This document shows, piece after piece, positions 52,563 to 60,108 of a stretch of 64,000 nt of DNA; position 1 is the stretch's first letter, and every line of letters starts with the position of its first letter. Source of the DNA: Paenibacillus sp. RUD330 (GTDB lineage Bacteria; Bacillota; Bacilli; Paenibacillales; Paenibacillaceae); NCBI RefSeq assembly GCF_002243345.2, contig NZ_CP022655.2:1986501-2050500 (forward strand), read 5' to 3'. The notes beneath the pieces were generated by a model. That model saw only the letters and a list, made by a program, of their open reading frames with translations. It was not told the origin of the DNA and ran no database searches. The position numbers and the translations under genes are program-made.

Positions 52563-53716
52563 TGAGAGCCAGGCTGTTGCTCGGCATGCTTGCCGCATTG
52601 TCCATGCTGATTGCGGGATGCTGGGACGAGGTCGACCTGACCGATCAAGGTTATGTGTCCGCCATGGGCATTGATTATGCGGACGGGAACTATACTATGA
52701 CTGTGCAGCTGATGCAGTTCAGCAGCGTCGCCAAATCCCAGGACTCGGGCAGTTCGAGCGGATCGAGCATATGGCTGGGAACAGGGACGGGGAAAACGAT
52801 GCTGATGGCGCTCGGCGATCTGCAGAGGTCTGCGCAGTTCGAGGTGAATCTCGACCATATGAAGGTGCTTGTCGTGCAGGAGCGGGCGCTGTCGCATGTG
52901 GACGATATCCTGGATGCCAACAACCGGCAAAGGGCATCCCGGTACACATCGCTCGTGTTCGCCACGCGGGAGCCGTTCGAGAAGCTGTTCAATACGAACA
53001 CCTTTTTCGGCCGCTCGCCGCTCATGAGCATCATGTACAATCCGCGGGCGCAGTTCAAGCAGAACAGCCTGATCCGTCCCGTTACGATGCAGGAGCTGGT
53101 CAAGGCGCTTGACGAGCCCGGATTTACGGCCGTGCTGCCCGTCATCGGCATCGACGAGACCGATTGGAACGAATCGAAGTCGAAGATGATGGTCCAGCGG
53201 TACGACGGCGTCATCCCCTTCTATATGAAAAAGGCGAAGCCGTTCCTGTCTGTGGACGAAATCAGCGGCATGCGATGGATCGATCCGACTTTTCACCAGC
53301 ATTATATCTACACCGGAATGAAGGCGGACGAGAACGGCCGCAAGCAGGAGAACATCGCCACGGTCAATATGACCTACTCCAAGCCTTCCTATCATCTCGT
53401 CAAGGGAGGAGCCATTCCCGAGATCAAGCTGGATGTGAATGTGAAGGGGCATCTGATCGAGCTGACCGGACCGATGACGGAGCGGGAAATAACCCGGGAG
53501 GTCGAGCAGAAGGTCAAGGCCGAGATCGAACGGACCTACAGGATCGGCTGCAGCAAGAAGGTCGACATCCTACAGCTCGAGGAGGTGCTCTACCGGAACC
53601 ACAACAAGCTCTGGAAGCAGCTGGCCCATAGCGGTGAATGGCATCCGCTCTCCGAGCAGCTGAAGGTCTTCGTTCATTTCGACCTGGTCCACACCGGCAA
53701 ATTCGACCTCACCTGA
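52562..53716 (+). CDS. Spore germination lipoprotein (GerAC/GerKC-type)
   Basis: The protein has 384 aa. The lipobox LIAGC gives lipidated Cys20, followed by WDEVDLTDQGYV, the classical Ger(x)C start. AAAGGAGG precedes ATG 52562, which shares one base with the previous stop. It is the C subunit of the nutrient receptor, anchored on the outer face of the spore inner membrane. Confidence 0.9.
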   Translation: MRARLLLGMLAALSMLIAGCWDEVDLTDQGYVSAMGIDYADGNYTMTVQLMQFSSVAKSQDSGSSSGSSIWLGTGTGKTMLMALGDLQRSAQFEVNLDHMKVLVVQERALSHVDDILDANNRQRASRYTSLVFATREPFEKLFNTNTFFGRSPLMSIMYNPRAQFKQNSLIRPVTMQELVKALDEPGFTAVLPVIGIDETDWNESKSKMMVQRYDGVIPFYMKKAKPFLSVDEISGMRWIDPTFHQHYIYTGMKADENGRKQENIATVNMTYSKPSYHLVKGGAIPEIKLDVNVKGHLIELTGPMTEREITREVEQKVKAEIERTYRIGCSKKVDILQLEEVLYRNHNKLWKQLAHSGEWHPLSEQLKVFVHFDLVHTGKFDLT

Positions 53717-53771
53717 ACCTGGCTGTCGCGTAAAAGGCGGACAACCATCGCATTCTCCTTCTATCGGCATA

Positions 53772-53783
53772 GGATAATCTATC
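53772..53783 (+). promoter_or_regulatory. Second copy of the GGATAATCTATC 12-mer
   Basis: It is identical to 49909-49920 and lies 27 bases before the holin-like gene start. The flanks differ, so it is a repeated short signal, not a duplicated segment. Confidence 0.4.
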
Positions 53784-53809
53784 AAATGCTGATAGAGGGG
53801 GTAACGGGG

Positions 53810-54202
53810 ATGAAAGATGCGTCCACGGGTTCGCTTGTCGCGATCATCGGCTCCATGATAGGATTTGCGTTCGGCGCCTGGCATCAATCGCTGACGCTGC
53901 TGCTCGTCTGCATGGCGGTCGATTACATTTCCGGAATGGCGGCCTCGCTGCGCGAAGGCAGGCGTCTGAGCAGTCTCGTCGGCTGGTGGGGGCTGGCCCG
54001 CAAGGGACTGACGCTGCTCGTCATCCTCATCGCGCATCGGATCGACGAGCTTATGGGAGGCAACGCCGTCATGACGGCGACGATCTTCTTCTATACGGGC
54101 AACGAGCTGCTGTCCATCACGGAAAATTACGGCCGGGTCGGCTTGCCGCTGCCGGGAAGGATCAAGGCGTTCATTGAAATCTTCCGCAAAAAAGATTCAT
54201 GA
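53810..54202 (+). CDS. Holin-like membrane protein (phage_holin_4 family)
   Basis: The protein has 130 aa. ATG 53810 follows GAGGGGGTAACGG; an earlier ATG at 53786 has no ribosome site. There are three to four helices (LVAIIGSMIGFAFGAW, LTLLLVCMAVDYISGMAASL, GLARKGLTLLVILIAHRI), and FYTGNELLSITENYGRVG is the family signature. The family contains phage and clostridial-toxin holins, but here no phage genes are near. The shared 12-mer with the germination operon suggests a sporulation-linked role instead. A hairpin (54194-54225) follows the stop. Confidence 0.75.
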   Translation: MKDASTGSLVAIIGSMIGFAFGAWHQSLTLLLVCMAVDYISGMAASLREGRRLSSLVGWWGLARKGLTLLVILIAHRIDELMGGNAVMTATIFFYTGNELLSITENYGRVGLPLPGRIKAFIEIFRKKDS

Positions 54203-54269
54203 TCGCCACGGAATGTTCATGAATCTGTCAAACATTTCGGGATAAAATAAAATTGAAAACGGTTAAAGC

Positions 54270-54299
54270 TTGTGATCATTTCCTATTCTTAGGTATTAT
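54270..54299 (+). promoter_or_regulatory. Candidate sigma-A promoter of the cupredoxin gene
   Basis: TTGTGA (54270-54275) and TATTAT (54294-54299) have an 18-base spacer in an AT-rich region. The start codon at 54360 lies about 55 bases after the predicted transcription start. Confidence 0.5.
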
Positions 54300-54359
54300 A
54301 GAAGCAGTCATGGTCAAATATGGGCATCTCATCTAAGCATGAAGGGGAGCAAGGAACGC

Positions 54360-54740
54360 ATGAAATACTTAATGTCTACAATGCTGATTATCGCAGCCCT
54401 GCTGGGACTGTACATGCTGACGCTCGGACTTCCGCTGCCGCCGAAAGACGAGAGCGCTGGACTGCCCGAGGGGGTCGAGCTGCTGAAGGTAACCGCGTCT
54501 CAGGACTTCGTGTTCGACCAGAAGGAATACAAAGTCAAGGCCGGCCAGAAGTACAAGCTCGTCCTGCACAACAAGAGCGGCATGCACGGTCTGGCCATCG
54601 AGGACTTCGGCATCGACCTGCAAGGCGACAAGATGGAGCAGGAAGTCACCTTCGACAAGCCGGGCCGTTACAAAATGCACTGTTCCGTCATGTGCGGAAC
54701 CGGACATGCGGACATGGTATCCGAGCTCGTCGTCGAGTAG
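54360..54740 (+). CDS. Small membrane-anchored CuA-type cupredoxin (CoxII-like domain)
   Basis: The protein has 126 aa. ATG 54360 follows an AAGGGGAG/AAGGA region; an in-frame ATG lies at 54339. One N-terminal helix (about 4-23) anchors a cupredoxin domain outside the cell. All side-chain ligands of a dinuclear CuA centre are present: His76, Cys108, Cys112, His116 and Met119 (CSVMCGTGHADM). It lacks the second helix and length of a cytochrome oxidase subunit II, and no oxidase genes are adjacent. It could be an electron carrier, a copper chaperone, or a subunit of an oxidase encoded elsewhere. Confidence 0.8.
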   Translation: MKYLMSTMLIIAALLGLYMLTLGLPLPPKDESAGLPEGVELLKVTASQDFVFDQKEYKVKAGQKYKLVLHNKSGMHGLAIEDFGIDLQGDKMEQEVTFDKPGRYKMHCSVMCGTGHADMVSELVVE

Positions 54741-54752
54741 CATCTGCATCGG

Positions 54753-54790
54753 AAAAGCGTTTCTCCTTTTGAGGAGAGACGCTTTTTTTT
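54753..54790 (+). terminator. Intrinsic terminator after the cupredoxin gene
   Basis: AAAAGCGTTTCTCC (54753-54766) pairs with GGAGAGACGCTTTT (54772-54785) with one mismatch, followed by a run of nine T. Confidence 0.9.
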
Positions 54791-55000
54791 TGCGTTACAG
54801 CTGTTTTCGCGATCGCTCCGGGATGCCTTCGATGTGCAGCATGCCGAGCCTCCGGCGCGGATTCGATCGTTCTTCCGTGGAGGCGAGGCGCCTCTGCTCC
54901 CGGTGCTCCGGCAGGAGCCGTGCGGCCGCTTGTAATCTCCGGTTCACGCTCCGTTCACGCAGCATCTCTAAGCTGAAGGCATGAGAAGGAGGAGATGTTC

Positions 55001-56095
55001 ATGTTTTTGGCTTTGCGGGAAATCAGGCATTCCAAGCTGAAGTACGCGCTGATCACGACGATCATGCTGCTCGTATCTTTCCTGGTGCTGTTCGTGACCG
55101 GGCTGGCGCAAGGATTGTCCTATGCGAACGCATCCTCGGTCGTGAATATGAAGGCCGATTACTTTATTGTCCAGCAAGGCTCGGACAGCCGGCTCGCCCG
55201 CTCGGCGATAACGCCGGAGCAGGCGGCAGCGGCCAAGAAGGCAGCCGGGGAGGAAGCGGTTCAGCTGCTTGGCGTGCGCATGGCTTCGCTCCAGAACGAG
55301 GCGACGGGAGCCAAGCTGGATGCCGCGCTCATGTCCGTGCAGCCGGAAGGATGGCTGGCGCCGCCGGTTGTCGAGGGGACGAAGCCGGCCGCAGGGACCG
55401 CTGGCGCCATCGTCGTGGACCGGAAGCTGGCGGAATCGGGAGTCGGGCTCGGGACGAAGCTTACCGACACGGTGACGGGCCGCAGCTGGACCGTCGCCGG
55501 CTTCGTGAAGGATGAATCCTACAGCCATACGCCGGCGGCGTTCGTCAGTCCGGCGGAGTGGAGCCAGCTGCAGCAGTCCGGACGAGAAAGCGGCTACAAC
55601 GCGATTGCGTTCCGCGGCAGCCAGGCCGATGCGGAAGCGCTGCAGGGCAAGCTGCCGGGCACGGAGCTGCTCGCCAAGAAGCAGATCATCCAGGCGATTC
55701 CCGGTTATTCCGAGGAGCAGGGCACGCTGGTCATGATGATCGCATTCCTGTTCGTCATCTCGGCATTCGTCCTGGCGGTGTTCTTTTATGTCATGACCAT
55801 CCAGAAGACGAGCCAATTCGGAATCCTGAAGGCGATCGGCTCCAGAACCGGCTATTTGTCGGCAAGCGTCCTCTGGCAGGTGCTCCTTCTGGCCGCGGCT
55901 AGCCTGACGGGGAGCCTGCTGCTCATCTGGGGCATGCGCGCAGCGATGCCCGCCACGGTTCCTTTCCAGCTCGATGCCGGCACGACGGCCTTCACCTGCG
56001 GCTTGTTTCTGCTCACATCGATAGTCGGGTCGTTGTTGTCAGTCATCAAGGTGGCGCGCACCGACGCGCTGGATGCGATAGGGAGGTCGGCATGA
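55001..56095 (+). CDS. FtsX-type ABC transporter permease (HrtB/DevC-like)
   Basis: The protein has 364 aa. ATG 55001 is preferred over ATG 54995, which abuts AAGGAGGAG. Helix 1 (KYALITTIMLLVSFLVLFVTG) is followed by an external domain of about 200 residues, then three helices (MMIAFLFVISAFVLAVFFYV, LLLAAASLTGSLLLIWG, FTCGLFLLTSIVGSLLSV). This is the single FtsX unit of HrtB/DevC-like exporters. The ATPase gene overlaps its stop by 4 bases. In HrtB proteins the substrate is heme; here it is not known. Confidence 0.8.
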   Translation: MFLALREIRHSKLKYALITTIMLLVSFLVLFVTGLAQGLSYANASSVVNMKADYFIVQQGSDSRLARSAITPEQAAAAKKAAGEEAVQLLGVRMASLQNEATGAKLDAALMSVQPEGWLAPPVVEGTKPAAGTAGAIVVDRKLAESGVGLGTKLTDTVTGRSWTVAGFVKDESYSHTPAAFVSPAEWSQLQQSGRESGYNAIAFRGSQADAEALQGKLPGTELLAKKQIIQAIPGYSEEQGTLVMMIAFLFVISAFVLAVFFYVMTIQKTSQFGILKAIGSRTGYLSASVLWQVLLLAAASLTGSLLLIWGMRAAMPATVPFQLDAGTTAFTCGLFLLTSIVGSLLSVIKVARTDALDAIGRSA

Positions 56096-56772
56096 TGAAA
56101 CCGAGATTGATCATGGAAAATGTGACCCAGACGTTTCAGGACGGCGAATCGAGCGTTACGATTTTGGACGGCTTGTCGCTGGAAGTCGGAGAGGGGGAGC
56201 TGGTCGCCGTGACCGGCCCTTCCGGCTCCGGCAAAAGCACCTTCCTCTCGATCGCCGGAGCGCTGCTGTCTCCGACCGCGGGAGAGGTGAGCGTAGACGG
56301 GCAGCCGCTCGGCGGCATGGACGCCGGACAGCTGGCGGATCTGCGGCTCAACAAGCTCGGCTTCGTGTTTCAGTCCGCGAACCTGATTCCGTATCTGCGC
56401 GTCGAGGAGCAGCTGCTGCTCGTCGCGAAGCTGTCCGGAACTCCGGCCGCCGCGGCATCGGAACGGGCGAGGGAGCTGCTGGAGCGGCTCGGGCTTGGCC
56501 ATCGCCGGAGATACTACCCCGAGAAGCTGTCCGGAGGCGAGCGGCAGCGCGCGGCCGTCGCGAGGGCATGGATGAACGATCCGTCGGTCATCTATGCCGA
56601 CGAGCCGACGGCGAGCCTGGATGCCGAACGAGGCCGCGATGTCGTCCGCATGCTCCGGGACGGCGTGAAGGAGCAGCGGAAAGCGGGCGTCATGGTCACG
56701 CATGACGAGCGGGTGCTGGAGTTTTGCGACCGCGTGCTGAAGCTGGAGAACGGCCGGCTGCAGCCGGCCTGA
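56092..56772 (+). CDS. ABC transporter ATPase (HrtA/LolD-like)
   Basis: The protein has 226 aa. Walker A is GPSGSGKST, followed by Q-loop FVFQSANL, signature LSGGERQR, Walker B VIYADEPTASLD and switch His VTHD. Two adjacent ATGs (56092, 56095) follow GGGAGGTC; either works. It partners the FtsX permease with translational coupling. No two-component system or regulator is adjacent. Confidence 0.85.
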   Translation: MMKPRLIMENVTQTFQDGESSVTILDGLSLEVGEGELVAVTGPSGSGKSTFLSIAGALLSPTAGEVSVDGQPLGGMDAGQLADLRLNKLGFVFQSANLIPYLRVEEQLLLVAKLSGTPAAAASERARELLERLGLGHRRRYYPEKLSGGERQRAAVARAWMNDPSVIYADEPTASLDAERGRDVVRMLRDGVKEQRKAGVMVTHDERVLEFCDRVLKLENGRLQPA

Positions 56773-56792
56773 GCCCGGACCAGGCGGCGAAC

Positions 56793-56845
56793 GGAAAAGC
56801 CCTGGCGGACATCTGCTCGAAGCAGGTGTCCGCCAGGGCTTTTCC
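56793..56845. terminator. 19-bp perfect bidirectional terminator
   Basis: Arms at 56793-56811 and 56827-56845 pair perfectly, and the loop holds a second small stem (CTGCT/AGCAG). A4/T4 flanks on both sides allow termination of both converging genes. Sequence of the arms partly overlaps neither gene. Confidence 0.8.
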
Positions 56846-56852
56846 GGCTGGC

Positions 56853-57104
56853 TCAGGCGTTCCTTTTGCGGCGCTCGGCTTGGATGATCCGGTCGCAGGC
56901 GTACCCGATGGCCGCATAACAGGCGATCGTAAGCACGTACATGATCCAGACCGACGTGGCGTGGATGTCGTAGAATACATCCGAGATCCAGGCGACAGGA
57001 CTGAACATGAAAAAGAAGAAGTTATGGGGATCATACCCCGTCGAGCTGAAAAGGCATAGGGCAAGGCTGATCAGGACCGCGGTGATCGTGACGGGATAAC
57101 GCAC
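56853..57104 (-). CDS. Small membrane protein, unknown function
   Basis: The protein has 83 aa with two to three hydrophobic segments (TITAVLISLALCLFS, FFFFMFSPVAWI, IMYVLTIACYAAIGYA) and a basic C-terminus (RIIQAERRKRNA). The upstream AAGAACAGGTGCG is a fair ribosome site. I do not recognise a family. It is a single gene, ending next to the bidirectional terminator. Confidence 0.55.
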   Translation of the reverse strand: MRYPVTITAVLISLALCLFSSTGYDPHNFFFFMFSPVAWISDVFYDIHATSVWIMYVLTIACYAAIGYACDRIIQAERRKRNA

Positions 57105-57236
57105 CTGTTCTTGCTCCCTTCTGCTGGCATTGCCGAATGCTGCGGCTTGAGTTATTATGGGTCAAAAGGGCTCGGGACATGCAGATGACGCAAGTTCCGC
57201 GCCGATTCCTGATCAAGAGGGAGCGTTTTCACTACT

Positions 57237-57524
57237 ATGCTGACCCATATCGTGTTCTTCCGCCTCAAAGACCGCAGCGCAGACAGCGTGGAGCGCACGG
57301 CCTCGGTCCTTCGGGACATGGAAGGCCGCATCGAGGTGCTCCGGCATCTGGAGGTAGGCGTTGATGTCGTCCATTCCGAGCGTTCGTACGATATCGCTCT
57401 CGTGACCAAGTTCGATTCCCTGGAAGCTCTTGGAGAATACCAGGTGCATCCGGTCCACCAGAAGGTCATCGAGCACATGAACGAGGCCCGCGAATCTTCC
57501 GTGAGCGTGGACTACATAGGCTGA
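57237..57524 (+). CDS. Dabb (stress-responsive A/B barrel) family protein
   Basis: The protein has 95 aa. The N-terminus MLTHIVFFRLKD and the later YDIALVTKFDSLEALGEYQ and HPVHQ are the Dabb signature, a dimeric ferredoxin-like alpha-beta barrel. The ribosome site (GAGGGAG) is 12-13 bases upstream, slightly far. Family members include plant stress proteins and polyketide cyclases; bacterial ones are mostly uncharacterised. It begins a plus-strand run of small genes (57237-58129). Confidence 0.8.
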   Translation: MLTHIVFFRLKDRSADSVERTASVLRDMEGRIEVLRHLEVGVDVVHSERSYDIALVTKFDSLEALGEYQVHPVHQKVIEHMNEARESSVSVDYIG

Positions 57525-57571
57525 ACCAACAAGCAGGAGGAGCTCCGGCTTCCAAAGGAAGGTGCGTAAGT

Positions 57572-57697
57572 ATGCAGGAAGAATCGCTTGGGGAAGATTT
57601 TTACCAGATGATCGTCTATCTGTTCGTCGTCATCGTCAGCAGCATCATCATGATTGTCTGGCTGAAGCGGCGCGGCAGAAAAAAGAATAACCGATAA
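57572..57697 (+). CDS. 41-aa single-pass membrane protein
   Basis: AAAGGAAGGTG lies 8 bases before ATG 57572. The 41-residue product has an acidic N-terminus (MQEESLGEDFY), one helix (MIVYLFVVIVSSIIMIVWL) and a strongly basic end (KRRGRKKNNR). This gives a clear outside-to-inside topology prediction. It lies 12 bases before the DUF86 gene and is probably cotranscribed. No family recognised. Confidence 0.6.
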   Translation: MQEESLGEDFYQMIVYLFVVIVSSIIMIVWLKRRGRKKNNR

Positions 57698-57709
57698 CGG
57701 AGGCGCTTC

Positions 57710-58129
57710 ATGTATTACGTCAACGTGCAAGACATCCGTCTCAGGCTCGGCGCCATGCCGGAGCTTGAGCAGGCGCTCAAGGAGCTGGCGTCCGGCTGGC
57801 AAGGAACCCTGCTTCAGGGGCTTGCCCAGGAGAGAGCTCTCCATCTGGCGATCGAGACCGTGACGGACGTAGGCAGCTGCCTCATCGACGGCTATATCAT
57901 GAGGGACGCGAGCAGCTACGAGGATATCGTCGAGATCATCGGCGGCGAGGAGGTCATCGATGCCGGGCTTGCCCGCAGCCTGTCGGAGCTGGCGTCGCTG
58001 CGGCGCAAGCTCGTCCAGGAATATTATGACTGGCCGCGGAGCGAGCTGCATCCTTTCACGCCCCAGCTGCCCGGCTGGCTGGCAAGCTTCCGGGATCAGG
58101 TGGAGATCTATCTCGCCAAGGAACAATGA
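57710..58129 (+). CDS. DUF86 (HepT-like, YutE-type) protein
   Basis: The protein has 139 aa, all helical. TVTDVGSCLIDGYIMRD and SYEDIVEIIGGEEVI are conserved features of the Firmicute YutE-like branch of DUF86. HepT toxins carry an R-x4-6-H-x-Y RNase motif; here the matching segment is RRKLVQEYY, with Gln103 in place of His. No MNT nucleotidyltransferase antitoxin gene is adjacent. It is therefore unlikely to be an active HepT toxin. The ATG follows GGAGGCG. Confidence 0.75.
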   Translation: MYYVNVQDIRLRLGAMPELEQALKELASGWQGTLLQGLAQERALHLAIETVTDVGSCLIDGYIMRDASSYEDIVEIIGGEEVIDAGLARSLSELASLRRKLVQEYYDWPRSELHPFTPQLPGWLASFRDQVEIYLAKEQ

Positions 58130-58150
58130 CACATCGCGACTGCAAGTTCC

Positions 58151-58178
58151 AAGCCGCCCTCCGAGGGGCGGCTTTTTT
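58151..58178 (+). terminator. Intrinsic terminator after the DUF86 gene
   Basis: AAGCCGCC (58151-58158) pairs perfectly with GGCGGCTT (58167-58174), with additional CT/AG pairing towards the loop, followed by TTTTTTATTTT. Confidence 0.9.
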
Positions 58179-58275
58179 ATTTTGAGATCGAAGTGTCAAG
58201 CCAAGCCCACGCCGCATCTACTGATCTCAGGCAATGGGCTCCCGCCCGGAACCGGAACATGCAGGAGGTGGAGGC

Positions 58276-58788
58276 ATGGCAGCTTGGATCGCGGCGCTGG
58301 GCGCCGCCGTGGCGGCGATCGCGGCCGCTGCGGCCGCATGGCAGTTCGTCGTGGTGCTTCGCCGTCTGAAAGCGTGGATGGAAGAAGCCCAGTCGTCAGG
58401 AAACAAATCGCTGGAGCAGCTTGACGGGCTTCTGAGCGATGCGCGCCATGCTCTGCGGCCCGCAAGAGAGGCGGCCGAGGAAGCGAGGCGGCAGCTGATG
58501 CTGCTCGGTCCGGTGCTGGAATCCGCTCTCAAGCTGCAGGACGCAGCGAACCATGCGCAGATCGCGGCGCGCAAGATCGCCCATGCGGCTGCGGACACGG
58601 CCGAATCGGCCGCAGTACGCGTGGAGCAGGCGGCCGGCAAATACCGTCAGCAGATCGATCAGGCGATCGGCATCGCCGAAGTCGCGCTCGAAGGATGGAT
58701 GTTTTGGCGCAGCCGCCGCGAAAAGCTTGGCATCTCTGCATGTTCCGGACGGAACAATGGGAACCCTAACGAGGAAGGGAGCGATTAA
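58276..58788 (+). CDS. DUF948-like membrane-anchored stress protein (YtxG-like)
   Basis: The protein has 170 aa. ATG 58276 follows AGGAGGTGGAGG. An Ala-rich N-terminal helix (about 3-27) is followed by a long alpha-helical, heptad-like region (LEQLDGLLSDARHALRP and onward). This matches the DUF948 pattern. It directly precedes the YtxH-like gene, the same order as ytxG-ytxH in Bacillus, where they are general stress genes. No sigma-B promoter was recognised upstream. Confidence 0.7.
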   Translation: MAAWIAALGAAVAAIAAAAAAWQFVVVLRRLKAWMEEAQSSGNKSLEQLDGLLSDARHALRPAREAAEEARRQLMLLGPVLESALKLQDAANHAQIAARKIAHAAADTAESAAVRVEQAAGKYRQQIDQAIGIAEVALEGWMFWRSRREKLGISACSGRNNGNPNEEGSD

Positions 58789-58789
58789 G

Positions 58790-59200
58790 ATGGCGAAGAA
58801 GAAATATGGATTTGCATGGGGCGCGATTGCAGGAGGTGTCGTCGGATCGGTGACGGCGCTGCTGCTGGCTCCGAAGTCGGGCCGCGAGCTGCGCTCCGAC
58901 ATCGGTGAGTATGCCGTCAAGGCAGCGGACACGGCGGTAGAAATCGGCGAGATCATCGGCGACAAGGCTGCCGCTGCGGCAAGGCAGACGGCTGCCGGAG
59001 CGACGGCGCTGAAGGAAAAAGCGATTCAGACGGCCGATACCCTGGCATCCGGAATCAAGTTCTGGGACCGCAGCGAAGACCGCGAGCTTGCGGTCATCGC
59101 ATCGGCATCGGCTGCCGGCGATTCCGACGTGTCGGATTTCATCCTCGATGAGCGCCTTGACGCGATCGATGCCGAAGACGACGGCTCCGGCAAAATCTGA
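58790..59200 (+). CDS. YtxH-like protein
   Basis: The protein has 136 aa. A glycine-rich helix (FAWGAIAGGVVGSVTALLLAP) followed by KSGRELRSDIGEY is the YtxH signature. The Ala-rich middle resembles LEA-like amphipathic repeats, and the C-terminus is acidic. ATG 58790 is only one base after the previous stop codon (TAA ends 58788), with GGAAGGGAG upstream, so the pair is cotranscribed. It is probably a membrane-associated stress protein. Confidence 0.8.
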   Translation: MAKKKYGFAWGAIAGGVVGSVTALLLAPKSGRELRSDIGEYAVKAADTAVEIGEIIGDKAAAAARQTAAGATALKEKAIQTADTLASGIKFWDRSEDRELAVIASASAAGDSDVSDFILDERLDAIDAEDDGSGKI

Positions 59201-59217
59201 GGAGCCTCCAGCTCATC

Positions 59218-59997
59218 CTAGCGGATGCGGCTGGCGTACATAGACGGCGGCTCTCCGTAGGAGCGCTTGAACACCCGCTGAAAGTAGGACACCTCGGCAT
59301 AGCCGAGATAGGCCGCGATTTCTTCCACGGTGAGCAGCGATTCCTGCAGCATGTACACCGCCGTTTTCATCCGCAAGGAATGGACATAACCGCTGATGGT
59401 CTGCCCGGTGCCGCTTCGGAACAGCGAAGCGGCATAATTCGGCGTGCGGCCGATGCATTCGCCAAGCTCTACCTTGGTTACATGCTCCCGATAATGATCC
59501 TGCAGGAAAGCTTTCATCTTCTCGATATGGCGGCTTCCGGCTGCCTTGGCTTCCCCCTTGCACCGCTCTCTTCCCCATAACGCCATGATCTCCAGCAGCA
59601 GCCCCGTTCCTAGCAAGCGCGAGTAGGGCAGTCCCTCCTTGCTTTCGCCGAGCATCGACTTGATCCGGTCGAGCAGCAGATCATAGGCGGCAGGCCTTAT
59701 CGACTCCCATCTCCCTGGCAGGGGGAAGCCGGAGGCCGGGGAGGAATCCATGCTGAACGAGATGACGTACATCTCGTGAAACACCCCCGGCAGAGCGATG
59801 GACCTGGCCTCTGCCGCCGCAGGAATGAAGATGAGGTCTCCACGGGCCGTTCCGAGCGGCTCCCCGTCTATATCGAGCGTGAACTTTCCGTAGCTGGCCA
59901 GCAGCAGAACATTCCGGTCGTCGGATCGACGGCTGATCAGGGATTCGGAATTTCCTTGAATCCGGTTTATATCCCAATTATTAGGCCATTTCGCCAT
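59218..59997 (-). CDS. AraC family transcriptional regulator
   Basis: The protein has 259 aa. An N-terminal cupin-like sensing domain (about 25-110) is followed by two C-terminal HTH motifs from about 160 (VTKVELGECIGRTPNYAASLF, then LTVEEIAAYLGYAEVSYFQ, each under 22 letters and shortened here). The end FKRSYGEPPSMY is typical. Its target is not obvious, since it is convergent with the stress genes and divergent from pyruvate kinase. Repeated CTATAG elements upstream may be its own operator. Confidence 0.85.
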   Translation of the reverse strand: MAKWPNNWDINRIQGNSESLISRRSDDRNVLLLASYGKFTLDIDGEPLGTARGDLIFIPAAAEARSIALPGVFHEMYVISFSMDSSPASGFPLPGRWESIRPAAYDLLLDRIKSMLGESKEGLPYSRLLGTGLLLEIMALWGRERCKGEAKAAGSRHIEKMKAFLQDHYREHVTKVELGECIGRTPNYAASLFRSGTGQTISGYVHSLRMKTAVYMLQESLLTVEEIAAYLGYAEVSYFQRVFKRSYGEPPSMYASRIR

Positions 59998-60017
59998 GAG
60001 TCGGCTCCTTTTATCGT

Positions 60018-60044
60018 ACTATAGGTTTTTTATTATACTATAGG
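60018..60044 (-). promoter_or_regulatory. Repeated ACTATAGG elements before the AraC gene
   Basis: ACTATAGG occurs at 60018-60025 and 60037-60044, 19 bp apart, so about two helical turns. The CTATAG core is itself palindromic. A minus-strand TATAAT lies between them. This suits a dimeric regulator acting on its own promoter. Confidence 0.45.
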
Positions 60045-60108
60045 ACGTCGTTTTGGTCCTCTTCAACAGGTACAATAGAGGAAGCAAACACCTAGGAGGA
60101 CTTCAATC

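Noticed and set aside
53810-54202. Prophage lysis module from the holin-like gene
   Set aside because: No endolysin, structural, integrase or other phage gene lies near. Neighbours are spore germination and metabolic genes.
54194-54225. Strong terminator after the holin-like gene
   Set aside because: GATTCATGA/TCATGAATC form a perfect 9-bp stem, but no T-run follows, so it is noted only as a hairpin.
57710-58129. HepT-MNT toxin-antitoxin pair
   Set aside because: No nucleotidyltransferase gene is adjacent and the His of the RNase motif is replaced by Gln.
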